This document shows positions 9,566 through 21,483 of a stretch of 64,000 nt of DNA, piece by piece. Below the pieces are notes generated by a model. The model did no database searches. It was not told the origin of the DNA and saw only the letters and a list, made by a program, of their open reading frames with translations. Origin of the DNA: Xanthostigma xanthostigma (taxonomy: Eukaryota > Arthropoda > Insecta > Raphidioptera > Raphidiidae); NCBI GenBank assembly GCA_963575645.1, contig OY754465.1, positions 46,712,401-46,776,400 of the forward strand, read 5' to 3'. How positions within the stretch are numbered: the stretch's first letter is position 1; each line of letters opens with the position of its first letter. A program made the position numbers and the translations under genes.

Positions 9566-11220
9566 ACGCTTACAAGCGTAACGCGGGTCAAACCTTTAGA
9601 GATACATCAAAACAATAGATGAGTAGTCAATATATTTCCAGAGAGGGAGAGAGGGAGAGAGAAAGACTATGCATTAATAAATATTACAGTTTTGCACTCG
9701 GATGTAACCGGGGCGGGCCACTAGTTATATGATTATTAAATTAAATCAAACCGACGAAACGTCGTATATATGAATAAATAGTCAAAACAAATTGGCTGTG
9801 GTCTTTTCACCTGATTAAAATTTCCTGTTAATTATTAAATTAGTTATGGTCAAAAAAGCTCATAATAGAATTAATAATATTTTTGAGAGTTATGTGTATT
9901 TGGCCATTTGCAATTTATTGGGGTCGTTCTACGAATATTACGCCTGCTTTACTGTCTCCGTTTTTCATATAGTGTTAAATAGTAATTGAGACGTCGTTTT
10001 TGGAACTTAGATGGCATTTGTTTTAATTTACATTACTAGTGTTAAATGGTTTTACTACCGTTACATAGATATGAAAATATGTGCAAAAAAAAGTTTTCCC
10101 AATCCTGAATATACTTTTACTCACAAGATATTGGCGTTAACAGGTTGAGGTTGTATTTGAAAGTTTAAACCGATTTACGTGTCCGTTGCTCTAAGATGTT
10201 GCATAATTTATTTAATGAATGGTCGGCTTTTCAACGGTACCTGTTCATTGATAAATACCGAAGCAACGTGAAGACCAACTCTTCCTATATAATAAGTACT
10301 ACCTTACCTGTGGTACCTTAACCTATGTATGTTTAAGTATCGGAAACTTATCTTTGGAACAAAGTGCTCTTACTATTATGATAATACACTGGAGGTAAAA
10401 TTACAAGGAATAAATTTATGTTTAACCTATTAATCCAGAACATGTGAAGTCAATTTTTAAGTGTGGGGGGTTTCACCCTATGGAAAGGTAGATCGAAAGA
10501 TTATGGAAAATCTCCCGTGCAGCGAGAAGACCGAAAGACCTTCCCCAGAAAAAATATTTAAATATATTGTGCTTGAAAACGCACTCTATACTAAAAATTT
10601 TACGTCAACTGGGGCGTCATCTGTTGAATTCAGCGCCGTCTGTTGGACATTAAGACAACACACGCTATACAAAATATTTTACCGCAACGGGAGTTCCATC
10701 TGTTGAACGTAACAGCAACACACGCAAAATAAACTGAGCCACTGCAACGTATAGTCGGGTCCAGCTAATAAGTAATAATATATTATAGTAAATCACGAAT
10801 ATAAGATATAGTCAGATATGTCAAACTTCCTAATTGACATTACACTAATTTTTATATGTATGCAACTGCTAATTCTCTGTTACATTCATGACTTGCTATA
10901 TTATTAGTTACGATAAATATTACACTTGTGCCGCGTGACGTCACCCGAACTGAAAACGACATAGCGTGGTGAATTGTCTTTAAACTTTAGCTTAGCTGAT
11001 TTTGGAGATATTCAGGGCTATTCCGCTAATGTCAACCACCGTGATTACCAAATGTTTATCAAAATAAACACTCTGAGTAATCACTTTTGTATGTTTCGTA
11101 TTCTGTTATTATAAGCACGAGTGTTTAAATTGATCATGTGACGTGTTTATAAAGTGAATAAATTGTAACTGGTAAACGGGTGTTGTTTAGTAGTTTTTTG
11201 AATAAAAATGGATGGCGAAA
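9566..11220. other. Mostly featureless; GA-rich microsatellite and repeat scraps
   Basis: A GAGAGG microsatellite lies at 9640-9667. Around 9900-9970 a block with ACGCCTGCTTTACTGTCTCC recurs near 30,130. Around 10,600-10,740 two units of the type ATCTGTTGAAY...CAACACACG repeat in tandem. I see no gene. Confidence 0.4.
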
Positions 11221-11646
11221 TATTTCACTCAATTATTTTGGATTTAAATGAGAATGAAAACAGATTGTTGTTGTTCCAAAACTCAAATTGTAGCGCTCTA
11301 ATTTTCCATTTTTTATTCACAATGCTTGATTCTGTTGGTGAGAGTTTTCCACACAACATATTTTTAATAGCGTCAATATAATCTAAGGTCAATTTGTATT
11401 GATAAACTGGCATTTTTGTCTTCTTTTTGCAATTTTAATGGCAGTTTTTAGAAATAATTATTTTAGACCCGATAATAATACAAACGTACAGCGTGAACTT
11501 GTCACTTGATAACGATAAACTGGCATAGACGCAGACACGTGACCACTATAACCATGGTATCCACACAGAAATGACAGTTTCTTGGTGCGTTCTTTTGAAA
11601 ACCAGTGATAAAAAAAAATTGTAAACACTCGCCTAAACACTTGTCA
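11221..11646. other. Unassigned; small frames on both strands
   Basis: Short minus-strand frames (11,225-11,413 and 11,458-11,640) and a plus-strand start at 11,209 show no recognised motif. The phrase GATAAACTGGCAT occurs twice, about 105 bp apart. Possibly the remnant of an unrecognised mobile element. Confidence 0.3.
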
Positions 11647-12073
11647 TTAAGAGTATTCGTCCCAGCAAACACCCTCTGCACCCTTCATCTTAAATCTTTC
11701 CCCTCGCCTAAAAACGGTTCACGCTCCCCCGACGCTATTTTTAAAGCTAGAGGGTTCTGGTAAACGCCAAATGAAAGACAAAGAATCAGACTACAGATCC
11801 ATCAGGCGAATTTTTTGAAAAAAAATTCCTGAAAAAACTTACAACCTTTTGAAAAAAATAATAAGTTACGTAATATTTCACACGTAGGCGAAACTGTTTT
11901 TCAAAAAATTCGCCTGAAGGATCTGTAGTCTGATTCTTTGTCTTTCATTTGGCGTTTACCAGAACCCTCTAGCTTTAAAAATAGCGTCGGGAGAGCGCGA
12001 ACCGTTTTTAGGCGAGCGGAAAAGATTTGAGATGAAGGGTGCAGGGGGTATTTGCAGGGACGAATACTCTTAA
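11647..12073. repeat. Foldback element of about 420 bp flanked by TTAA
   Basis: Arms 11,651-11,826 and 11,897-12,069 are inverted copies of about 175 bp: GAGTATTCGTCCC, AACGGTTCRCGCTC, GAGGGTTCTGGTAAACGCC and CAGACTACAGATCC recur in complement. The spacer is about 70 bp. TTAA stands at both outer edges (11,647-11,650 and 12,070-12,073), which fits piggyBac-type targeting, although it could also be part of the palindrome. There is no open frame of note. Confidence 0.75.
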
Positions 12074-13876
12074 TGTTTTACCTGAATACCATGTTAAACA
12101 TAGTGATTACAGACATGTGTTCATACATTTGTTGGTTATAACTTAAATAGCAGAATACGGCTAATTATAAAAATAATTTCGCGATACATTTGGTAATGAG
12201 AAAAAAAGATGATAAACTTCTTGATTATTTAACCTATATGTAGATAACATTCAGAAACTCATCATAACTTCTCACACGATAACTCCAGATGTTCTTGTCT
12301 TAATGTTGACACTATTTATAGCCAGGCGGAATTGGACCTGTCTCTGACACAGTTAGCAGGGTTCGTTGAGGTTATGTTTAAGTGTGACTACAGAATATTG
12401 AGAGGATGCGTTTAATAAGAATTGACAGATGACAAGACGAATCGCAATTAAATATGTATTTCTCGACTTCTTTATGTTCGACACAGTTGTGTGGAATTCT
12501 ATTTATAAATCCGAAGAATAATACTGTTGATTGGCAAAGAATTTACGACTTTTCCTGCATCACCGGCGGCATTTTGTTTTTTAATTGACCAATAAATTCT
12601 ACTGACAAGTGACAATTATTGATTTTTTGAACGTTATAACTTTTTGTGTGAAATTTTGATTGGTTTTTAATTGATTCTGCTGTTTGGCGATTAAACAAAA
12701 TCTCTTTATATACGAGGGATGTTCCAAATCTAATGTCTCCACTAAATTAATACTTCGCTCCAGTTGAAATAGATATTTGGGAATTCTTGTTTAATATTAC
12801 TGTTTTCGCTCAATGAAATTGAAAGTATTTATTTAAAACTAGCTGTACCCGGCCACGCGCTGTATTCAACAAATATTTAGTATAGCATGTGTTTCTTTAA
12901 CGTCCAACAGATAGCGCTGTTTAAAAAAAACATATTTTTACCTCCCACAGGTATTACATCGATACAATAGGTACAATATTCCTCTAAAGTTCTAAACCAA
13001 AAGTATATGGGAGCAAAAATGTTCAGAACGTATGTTAAAGTGTTGTATTTGATTTTAAAAATTGGTTTACCAAATACTCTAGAACATTACAACATAAAGC
13101 ATTTTAATAATATACAAACGAGAATGGATTTTTGCAATATTTACATGCAATTCTTTTATAAAATAAAATTTAAAAAAAATGTGAACAAGCTCATTGTGTG
13201 CAGAATACAGAAACGGCTGCGCAACTTTCGAAAAATTAGTGCGTAGATAAAGGGAACTTTTAATAGGTATATGAAAACACGCGCGCATTCGAATCCAACG
13301 TTTTGTCAAAATTTCGAAGCGAGCGGTGAAAAACTTTCGGAGATTTAAAATTTTAAACAAACTAACATTTACATTTTTATTTAGGTATATAGATTCAAGT
13401 GTAGACTCCTGCTTTCGAAGTTTTGTAATCAGGAATTGAAATAAGTTTTATTGATTTTTTTTTTAATTTAAAGTTTATTGGAATAAAATGCTGAGGAAAG
13501 AAAAATGCATTTAGGTTACCAAAATTGAATCAACATGTTGAAATAAATATAAAATAACTCTAGACGCTCTTCAAGTTATATATAGTTTTGCAGATGGCAA
13601 ATGTCAGTCAATTGTTTCTTGCTTGAGAGAGAAATATATTATGCTACAGTTGAAATTCACTTGTTTATAACATATAAAGTTACCTATAAACACATGCACA
13701 TGTACAGGCAGAGTAAACTTTATAAATTAGTTATATTTTTAACGTACCTCTAATTTTAACAATTGCGTAACATTTTTCTCAAACAAGAAAAAAATCATAA
13801 AATAAAATAAAATAATTTATTGACCAAATTAAATAATAAATAAAATCTTAAAAGTTAAAGTATTGATTTATTTTTT
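12074..13876. other. Old repeat remnants, including a mariner-like end
   Basis: At about 12,712-12,750 TACGAGGGATGTTCCAAAT resembles a mariner terminal repeat, without a partner end. From about 12,840 AGCTGTACCCGGCCACGCG marks a CTAG-type dispersed repeat that runs on with CTTTCGAAAAATTAGTGCG at 13,225. Two overlapping frames (13,007-13,246 plus; 13,079-13,360 minus) lie in this repeat and are not convincing genes. Confidence 0.4.
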
Positions 13877-14035
13877 TAGATGTAAAACATCTAATGGCGC
13901 TTTTGGTTGGGAATAAAACCGTGCGATTAGTGTGACACTTTTATGGGACGATGAAAAGTGAAATTCAGTTATTAGAATTTCGCTTAAATTTATGTTTCAC
14001 ATCTGCCGGGCGTCCCACGACGGCTTAATGTTGTG
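13877..14035 (-). repeat. Repeat block shared with the 3.1-kb MITE
   Basis: In complement this reads GCAGATGTGAAACATAAATT, GAAATTCTAATAACT, GTCCCATAAAAGT and CACGGTTTTATTCCCAACC, the same order as 3.25-3.60 kb but shorter. It is a second copy of that repeat with a different internal deletion. Confidence 0.6.
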
Positions 14036-15162
14036 TTTCCAATTTAAAAACGTAACAAATTGTTTGAGCACCCTCGCCTCCAAGTACAATACGTAATTTT
14101 TGATAAATTTAATGTCAGTTTTTTTCCGTTTAAGTATACGCTTGATTATAGAGCTTCAATACTAGATCTGTGAAACATGATACAAAAATAAACTTTTCGC
14201 TGCCTACGAGTATTCTTTTTAATACAACTAAAAATTATAGTAATTATCCTTTTACACATTTGTTCCTGGCTGTATATAACATATAATGTGCTGAACATCA
14301 AAGAAGACATTTAGTGTAGCGTTTCCGGAATTATAATAGCCATGTGTGTGATATGTTATACTGAGCGAGATACTCTCAACTACTTGACATTCTTTGTCTC
14401 TCATCTGTCTCTATCTTTGATGTGAAGACGCTAAACTAACGGCCGGCTTAGCAGATCTCAAGCTTATCGACCGCTCTGAAGCGCGAGACCGTAATATAAC
14501 CTTAACCAGAACACCTCAACATGTTTAAAACCACTCAGTTTCATTTTATAAAGCAGTGGAGTGAATCTTGCCACTGCGTTGTGAAACTTACTTTATAATA
14601 TACTAGCTATCCGGTCCGGCTTCGCCCGAATTCGTAGATTGCTAGCGTTTTTTCGTCGACTTACATTGCAAAATTGACATCCACGAAAAACGCTGTTATT
14701 TTAACGCGATAATATATTGCCTGTGTTCATTCTAAATATTGGTGAATAAAAATTTGAAATCGGATGAGTAGTTTCGGTGATTACCTTCTACATCCAAACT
14801 TACAAACTTAACCTCTTTATATAGTATTAGTATAGATACATGTCATCATTTTTATAGCGACTTATGCAATCGCCTACTAAATGTTTTGCTTCTTTGGACT
14901 TTTTGCATTCATTATTATCTACGATTTCTACTCTAAAACCAACGATCTGTTCAATTGTATTTCTGTGCACGAGCCAGTTAGTTTAGATAAAAATGAAATA
15001 AGTATTATTCGTATAAAAGAAATTTGGATTCATATTATTTCAAGAATTTCTAATTTACTATTAGATAAAAATAGTAAACCTAATCCGTTGATCACAATAA
15101 AATATTATTAGTTTAATATGAGTCGATAACAAGTTATGCTAGAAGAAGACCGTATTCCCACC
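14036..15162. other. Repeat scraps and a small unassigned ORF
   Basis: At 14,612-14,835 a unit begins CTAGCTATCCGGTCCGGCTT and ends GAGTAGTTTCGG...CTTTATATAGTATTAGTATA; related ends occur near 19.2 and 25.8 kb. A 76-codon frame (14,881-15,111) shows no known motif. Nothing else supportable. Confidence 0.35.
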
Positions 15163-15343
15163 TATGTCAAGCACAACCAGCACAGCAAGGAACTACTTGA
15201 AAACGGCAAAATGTCAGCCACACACGAAACTTGCACTAAAAGTTGTTGTGCTGATCCGCGTTGATTTGTACTGGTCTAGTGTGTGACATCGTGCATGTTG
15301 TAGGTTTGTGCTGTGCTGGTCGATGCTAGTCCATGCTTGACAA
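15163..15343. mobile_element. Short MITE with GTCAAGCA termini
   Basis: GTCAAGCACAACCAGCACAG at the left is answered at the right by CTGTGCTGGTCG...CCATGCTTGAC in inverted orientation. The interior GTGTGCGACATCGWGCA block is shared with about 4500. No coding content. Confidence 0.5.
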
Positions 15344-15494
15344 GTGTGCGTGGTCTTTAAAACTAAATAAAATTCATTAAATTCCAAATTATAATTATTT
15401 AATTTCAACATTTAGATATGTCTATGTGTAATAATTTTTCTAATTTTGTAATACCTCTTAATACAAACTGTTGTACATAAATTTTACAAATAAA

Positions 15495-16077
15495 AATCCA
15501 GCCAATTGGGCGACGTGATCATACCAACTTCAAAAATATTGACATTGGATATAATGAAGAAAAGAAAATTTATGATATTGCATTAGGTGACGCGGGTAAA
15601 GGCTAGTATTCAATATCACATTTGCTATTCGTTGCCATGGTTACTTACATAATATGTTACACATCATGTAAAAATTAATCAAAGCATGATTAACTACTTT
15701 ATTTCTTACAGATGTACAAAACAAAAAAACAGCAGATTTTTTTTCAAAATATTTCCGAAACTATAAAGCTTAGAAAAAAAATTTTTCCTGAAAAAATAAA
15801 GGAAATAATAAGCCGTTATGAAAAGTATCCTATTATTATATAAAAAACACCGTTATAGTATATATCTCTTCTGAGCATGCGCCGATTTTCCCTAAAAACA
15901 ATAAGGCTCTTCATATTTGCATATGAAACATCTTCCTAACTTTTTTTTCAATCCGTTTTTTTCCAAAAATATGTTTTTTGGATTTGGAGAACCTCAAAAC
16001 GAAAAGATGGTATAAAATTTTGAAAAGTTTTTTGACTTAAACTAGTACCAATCCCCACTTGTGGGTTTGAGTGGTAA
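15495..16077 (-). repeat. Dispersed repeat family RF1, copy D (near full length)
   Basis: Minus-strand copy running from CCAGCCAATTGGGCGACG through GACGCGGGTAAAGGCTAGTA and GCATGATTAACTACTTTATT to CCCCACTTGTGGG and GGTAAT. It contains both ends seen in copy C and helps define the unit. Confidence 0.75.
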
Positions 16078-16199
16078 TAATAAATAAGGCCTCAAACGAT
16101 TCTAGCCGACACAGCATTTTTAACATAAATCAAATGGAAAAGACTTTCTAAAGGGATCCATAGTTAGAGAATCAAAGGCACAATCCCTTGTACCTACTG

Positions 16200-16520
16200 T
16201 AGCCTAGTTTCTACATGGACGGATACTATATATATACGTAAGTACGTACGTACGTATATGTATTGCAGGTTCAGGTTAAGTTAGAACTGTCGGAGAGGAG
16301 GTGTTCGAGTGAGGACAAACCGTCGGTCACGCAGCTTTCAGCATGAGGAAGTTGAGGTGTGGTGTGACATCACGCGTCGCCGTCTCCGTCACGCCGATCG
16401 GACGCCGATCTACATGCGTGTGCCGTCTGCGGCGACGCGCGCATACACACGCCGACAGATTGACCAATACGTCATAGAGGCCAACTGCGATCAGGGATGT
16501 AGTACAGGCGGATGAAGTTT
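16200..16520. other. GC- and CpG-richer patch, possible exon or promoter
   Basis: After a TACG microsatellite (about 16,230-16,260) and a pyrimidine-poor TATTGCAG, base composition changes sharply to CpG-containing sequence such as CACGCGTCGCCGTCTCCGTC. A 68-codon plus frame (16,309-16,515) and an overlapping minus frame (16,327-16,578) are both open, as expected in GC-rich DNA. I recognise no domain in either. It ends abruptly at the RF1 copy at 16,521. It could be a remnant host exon, a promoter-associated island or part of a GC-richer transposon. Confidence 0.3.
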
Positions 16521-17385
16521 TCGTTCCAACTCCACAAGTGGGGAATGGTACAAAATTGGTCCAAAAATCACTTTTCAAAATTTTACTATAATATGTATTT
16601 CTTCTAAGGTCCCTCGAATTAAAAAAACATGTTTTTTGTAAAAAGTCTGTGCGTTGTTTTTGAAAAGATATTTTACATGTAAATAGGAAGAGCCTTGTTC
16701 TTTTTTGACGTGATAACGTCTTATAAATTGATGAATCACCAATCTTATAAATTGATAAAACACCGGCTGCATGTACGAAAAAGTGTAACGTTCCTAACGG
16801 TCGTAACGTTCGTAACGGTCGTAACGTTCCTAACGTTCGTAACGTTCCGCCTGACCCTGTGCGTGCTTTTCTCGAAAACGGCCCTAACGATTTGGATGAA
16901 ATTTACTGCAAAGGGATTTTGGGGGGCAAAAAATCGTTTTAGCTAGGTCTCATCTCTCGAAAAAATCGTTTTCTTACAAATTTTATCATTATAAAAATCA
17001 ATTTTTTGACGTATGAAAATACTTAAATATTGTAAGTAGGTTTTGGAATTTTATATAAACAGTGAAACAATTGTTTTATAAATATTATGACAGCTAATCT
17101 TTGAGACTTAAAATAAATACGAAAGAAAGAAAGTTAAAAAAAACAATTATATTATAAGTGGTAAGTAATTTTAATAAATAAAATTAACCTAAATTTGAAG
17201 CGAAAGATGCAATATCATAGATTCGAATTATTATAATTATTATATAAATTTAGGTTATGTATTACGGAATACGTTATCACGTAAAACTATCGTCCGTAAA
17301 CCGACTTTACAGACAACCAATTTTTTTGGGAAAAATCGGCTTATGCGCAGAAGAGGTGTGTACTATAATGTTGTCTTTTATAATA
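16521..17385 (+). repeat. Dispersed repeat family RF1, copy E, split by family X
   Basis: 16,521-16,700 and 17,328-17,385 are the two parts of one RF1 copy. The break falls in the run of Ts before GGGGAAAATCGG: the left part stops at AGAGCCTTGTTCTTTT and the right resumes at GGGAAAAATCGGC. The distal portion is replaced by the unit at 17,386. Confidence 0.75.
16701..17327. mobile_element. Family X, copy 2, inserted in RF1 copy E
   Basis: Begins TTGACGTGATAACGTC, with twice-repeated CTTATAAATTGAT, then an array of TAACGTTCS/TAACGGTCG decamers at about 16,785-16,850, then GCCCTAACGATTTGGATGAA, CTAGGTCTCATCTCTCG, and ends GTTATCACGTAAAACTATCG, CCGACTTTACAGACAACCAA plus a T-run. It is flanked by Ts on both sides, so the exact junction and any target duplication are hidden. 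No protein is encoded. Confidence 0.75.
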
Positions 17386-17700
17386 TTATCTAAATAAAAG
17401 GAAATCGTGACTGACTGACTGATCTATCAACGCACAGCTCAAACCACTGGACGGATTAAGCTGAAATTTGGCACAATTCTAAAAGAGTGTAACGGGGGTT
17501 CACAATGTGCATGGAGAAATCATATAAAATACATGTATCAATTCGAAAATGCGCACGATTACTTCTGTCAACAAATAAATAAACACGTGTTTCTTGCTTT
17601 CTCAAAAACAACCCCTTCAGAGGGTGAAAAAAGGTAAAAAATCAACACGGGTGTCATTTTCAAGGTTTGTCACGTGTAAGTCATCAATTTAGAAATTTAT
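17386..17700 (+). repeat. Helitron-like dispersed repeat, partial
   Basis: GACTGACTGACTGATCTATC, AACGCACAGCTCAAACCACT, CTGAAATTTGGCACA and GGGTGAAAAAAGG match, in opposite orientation, the unit at 27,553-28,042. I recall this type as a common insect non-autonomous repeat, often classed with Helitrons because full copies end in CTAG. The class is an inference. Confidence 0.5.
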
Positions 17701-18125
17701 TAGGGGAGGCTACGTCGAGAAAGAAGTAACTATACCAAATAATGGGGCGGGCTTATTATTACTGACTGCTCGGTGCGATCTTGGCTGCTCGGGCGATCGT
17801 GTGTAAGTTCATGGAGTATTTTCTATGGAGATATGTTCGTTATGCAGTCGCTGCTTGAAGTAGTCTTACGGCCAGGCTTAAACTGTATGAAATTTCACTA
17901 AAATTGGTTGTAAAATTTAACTTATAGGGCTTTGACTAAAGGACGGATAGAAGGGACCCTAGTGACTATGGAACCGTAAAAATGAGAAAATATTTTGGCT
18001 ACAAAATTTAAAATATAATTGTAGCAGTTTGGTTGTAGTTAAGTATAAAAAAATACCTTGCATTAGTCATAAAAAACATATATTAAAAAAACCTCGGGTG
18101 GCAGTGCCAAACCCTGCCGACAATA
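17701..18125. other. Repeat scraps
   Basis: GACGGATAGAAGGGACCCTA...GGAACCGTAAAAA near 17,940-17,980 resembles the end of the repeat at 30.48-31.09 kb. No gene seen. Confidence 0.4.
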
Positions 18126-18669
18126 TAGTGTATTTGCTTTGATAAGCAGTGTGGCTCTATTGTATGAACCTAACTTTGTTTTCGGGCAAAATAAAAAAAT
18201 ACCCCTTAATACACCCCTTTAAACAAAATTTTTTACTTAATTTCACTATTAATATCAATTCAACATCTGTACCAAATTATATACACCCTTCAGTATGTAA
18301 ATCCATATCAGTATACTAGTGTATCATAAAATTTGTAAGTCAGGTCCTGTCCGGCCGATTTTATTAAAATTTGAGCAGCACATTTTAATAATTACTAAAC
18401 GGTTATATTTCTAATTTGAAACGATTCCGAGAATTTTTGCGATATTTTTGCGTCCGAAAACTTTTCAACCCCTAAATACCACCCTTAACATGGCCCGATT
18501 GGGCCCATTTTAAATAAGCTTCGTGCGGTGATGGATTCCAACGTGTGGACCAAATTTCGTTAAAATTAATTAACTCCTTCGAAAGTTATTGCCCGTACAC
18601 TTGGTCCGACCCCTAGGTACCGCCATCCAACCGATGCCAATAGTGTGAGTGCCTTATGGCAAATACACT
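18126..18669. mobile_element. MITE with TAGTGTATTTGC termini
   Basis: TAGTGTATTTGC at the left and GCAAATACACTA at the right are a perfect 12-bp inverted pair, with ATA on both outer sides as a possible 3-bp duplication. The interior has no frame. The superfamily is unclear. Confidence 0.55.
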
Positions 18670-19476
18670 AATAAGCTCAACGCAGTACGTAACGGGGCCA
18701 CGTTACAACCCTGTGTTGTATGACACATTGCTAACTTCAGACGTCACCTTGTCCTGTCCTGATGGTGAGCGGCGATGATCCAACACATCCCAGTCTCCGC
18801 GATGATCCTGCCAACAACTTTTCCTGCTACGTCCTATATTATGAAGTGTTAATGCAGCGTTTTCATCCTTTCCTGCTTATGTACTTACTTTCTTGTCTAT
18901 AGGGTCACAGGTTGCGATGTTGTCTGTACCTTGTGTACGTAGTTACTGTAGGAACTATATCTGTATTTACAACGGAAAACTTTAATATCGTGCCTCTTCT
19001 GCTTTAAAACTTTGTACGTTTTATTGTTCCTCGTTAATTTTATATTATTTACTTTTTAATTGCGTTTTCCCTTCAACCAGTACTCTATATCACTCTGGTA
19101 GCAAGGTAAATTGACTTTTGTTTAATTTTTTACCTGATAGGAGAATGAAATAAAAATAATAAACGTTTGTTTTCTATACTTGATATTATAAAGCGGTTAA
19201 GTTTGTTAGTTTGGATGTAGAAGATAATCTCCGAAACTCCTCATCCGATTTCAATTTGTTTACAAGCTGTTATTTAGTTTCACCTCTCCTGGTGTCTGTC
19301 TGTTTGAAATCAAATCTTGCAAGTTAAATTTGACCCATTCCGATTGAGCTCAAATTTTGCATACGTATGTAGTTCCGATGACAATACAGTATTATTATCT
19401 AACTGACTGGTCCGGTTTTTTCTCTGTTGCAAATGGCACTTTTAATAAAGCCCATTTAAAATTTTAAAATAAATAA
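18670..19476. other. No gene; one repeat end near 19.2 kb
   Basis: Around 19,185-19,260 GTTAGTTTGGATGTAGAAGA and ACTCCTCATCCGATTTC match the family that also hosts the MITE at 25.8 kb. The rest is unremarkable. Confidence 0.4.
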
Positions 19477-19809
19477 ATGAAAAAAAAACTTTTTTAAAAA
19501 ACTAGCTTTTATTAGTTGTTAATAAAAAGAACTAAAAAGTTAAAAATAATTTTATTCCGATTAGAAATAAGCCGTTTTATGCGTACTTATCAGTCTTAAG
19601 CTTTCAAATAAAAGCGTGTTACATTTTAATAGCAAGAGAGAAAAAAAGAGGGTAAAACACGCGTTTATTTAGAAAGTTGAGACTGCAGTGATAAGTACGT
19701 ATAAAACGGCTTATTTCTAATCGGAATCAAATTGTTTTTAATTTTTTAGTTCTTTTCATTAACATCTAATAAAAGCTGGTTTAAAAAAAATTGTTTTTTT
19801 TTTTTTCAT
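19477..19809. repeat. Foldback, arms of about 140 bp
   Basis: Arms 19,477-19,620 and 19,655-19,809 are inverted copies: GAAATAAGCCGTTTTATGCG, TACTTATCAGTCT, ACTAAAAAGTTAAAAA and AACACGC occur in complement. The spacer is only about 35 bp. Arm identity is imperfect, so it is not recent. Confidence 0.7.
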
Positions 19810-20638
19810 CAGTGTTTAGAATGGACCTTCAGGTTGGACATATAGGCTTTAAAATAAAAGCACTTTTCGTGGAGACCAATTTTGCAACGTAAGTTGACTG
19901 AAAAAACGATGGCAGTCTACAAATTCGGGCAAAGCTGGACCGGGCTTCTATAGTTAATAATAAATCGCTAGGTACTAATTAATCATTCTAACCACTGAAC
20001 GGATTTATTGAAAATGTGTATGATGACACTACTTAGCATAACGGTTATATAATAAACACTTTTCTAATTCACATGCTATTCATTTATTTCGTTGTTTTCA
20101 ATTTTATTTCGTAGGCAGGTACCTATATCCAGGCTTATAAACAAACCAGTTTTCATGTTTTTTTTGCTTTTTTTTAAAGTGGACTGTCGAATGATGCACT
20201 AACGTTTAATAAGCTGATTTGAATTGCAGCTATTGTATTTAGAATTTGGATGGAGACAAAACGTTTTTTAATGTTACGGGCATTAGGACTAAAAAGATTT
20301 AAAATAAATATTATAAGCCACTTTGTAGCTTCAAAATATACAAATAACATTTTATTGTAGGTATAATTAGTTTTTAATATTTGCCAAAAGATAATGTTTT
20401 CTTGATCTGATTTTACGATTATTACATTACAACGTGAACAATTATAGAGATGCTTTCGTTTTTCCCGACTTGAATAAATTACAGACTGTTCTTCCAAAAA
20501 ATTGTGTGTATAAAGAAATCTCAGATTTCAAAAGACTGCATTATTATTTTGTTGTGTTAAAGATTCCTCGTGTCATATTTATGTGTGCAAATTATGTACA
20601 GCAAACTTTTTCTCATTTACGGGTACCGTTCCGTTACG
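19810..20638. other. No gene supported; overlapping small frames
   Basis: A 107-codon minus frame (20,174-20,497) and an 85-codon plus frame (20,434-20,691) overlap. Neither shows a recognisable motif and both have background composition. I see no recurring repeat here. Confidence 0.35.
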
Positions 20639-20692
20639 ACTCGTGCATCTCTATGTATAAAAGAGGAGAATGCATCTCACGTTACAGTTAAA
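20639..20692 (+). promoter_or_regulatory. Candidate core promoter (TATA box and initiator-like site)
   Basis: TATAAAAG at 20,655-20,662 is a good TATA box and ACAGTT follows about 30 bases downstream, close to the usual spacing for an insect initiator. The preceding CTCTATG is shared with 58,173 (CTCTATGTATAAAG). No downstream gene is evident, so it may belong to an unrecognised element. Confidence 0.2.
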
Positions 20693-20941
20693 ATATAGGG
20701 TGCTGAAATTTGTTGTTTCAACGTGATAAACTGTCAGGATTATATGAATCAATAATTCAATACTATGTTCCCTTGAATACTTTTTCATGGGCTGAATAAG
20801 CTATACATCTACCTATATATTTTAACAAAAAAAATAGAGTTTAAAAAAATCAAAAAAACCTACTCTTTCATATGAATGTGAACTAAAATGTAAAAAATGA
20901 TTTTCAAATAGAAAAATACAAGATCTTTTTATGGCCGCTTC

Positions 20942-21483
20942 ACACGACGCAGGATTTCGTGCTCGCTAGCTTGCTTGAAGTTTTGCAGGCTGCTAGGTTC
21001 GTTTCACACGCAGCTTGCTTGTTTGCTCGCTGTTTTGCTAGGTTGACACTTGACAGTTATATTTGAAATTTAAATATGTATGTAATGTTTGTGCAAGAAA
21101 TAATTCGTCGTAGACAAATTGCTACTATAACTTTAATAATGATTGAAAAGCTTCGGGAGAGAAGAGAAAAATAAAATCAAAAAATTATTTCCTGTCGAGT
21201 CCATTTACATTATGATTTTAAAACTTTTGGCCCCATCGCTGTTCACTTGAAAGCTTTTTCAAACAACACCATATTTAACGAATGTCAGATGATATCACGT
21301 GATAAAATACGACTTTATAATTGGTCAAATTCTCAAACTAGCAGGCAGCGCTGCATGAAGAATAGCACTGAACCTATCATCCAAATATAGCAAGATAACG
21401 AGCAACAGCGTAGCGTGCAAACCTGCCTGCAAGACACCAAGCAAGCTAGCGAGCAGGAAATCCTGCATCGTGTGAAAATGCCT
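20942..21483. mobile_element. PIF/Harbinger-type MITE, TTA target duplication
   Basis: Ends are TGGCCGCTTCACACGACGCA and, in complement, AGGCATTTTCACACGATGCA, continuing inward as GGATTTCSTGCTCGCTAGCT on both sides. TTA flanks both edges (20,939-20,941 and 21,484-21,486). The 542-bp length excludes a transposase. The outer end resembles that of the MITE at 8550 (CCGCT.CACACGA), suggesting the same superfamily. Confidence 0.7.

Noticed and set aside
12712-12750. Mariner element
   Set aside because: Only one terminal-repeat-like stretch is present; no partner end or transposase.
13007-13360. Overlapping frames on both strands as a gene
   Set aside because: They lie in a dispersed CTAG-type repeat and have no motif.
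20174-20497. 107-codon minus frame
   Set aside because: Background composition, no motif, overlapped by another frame on the opposite strand.
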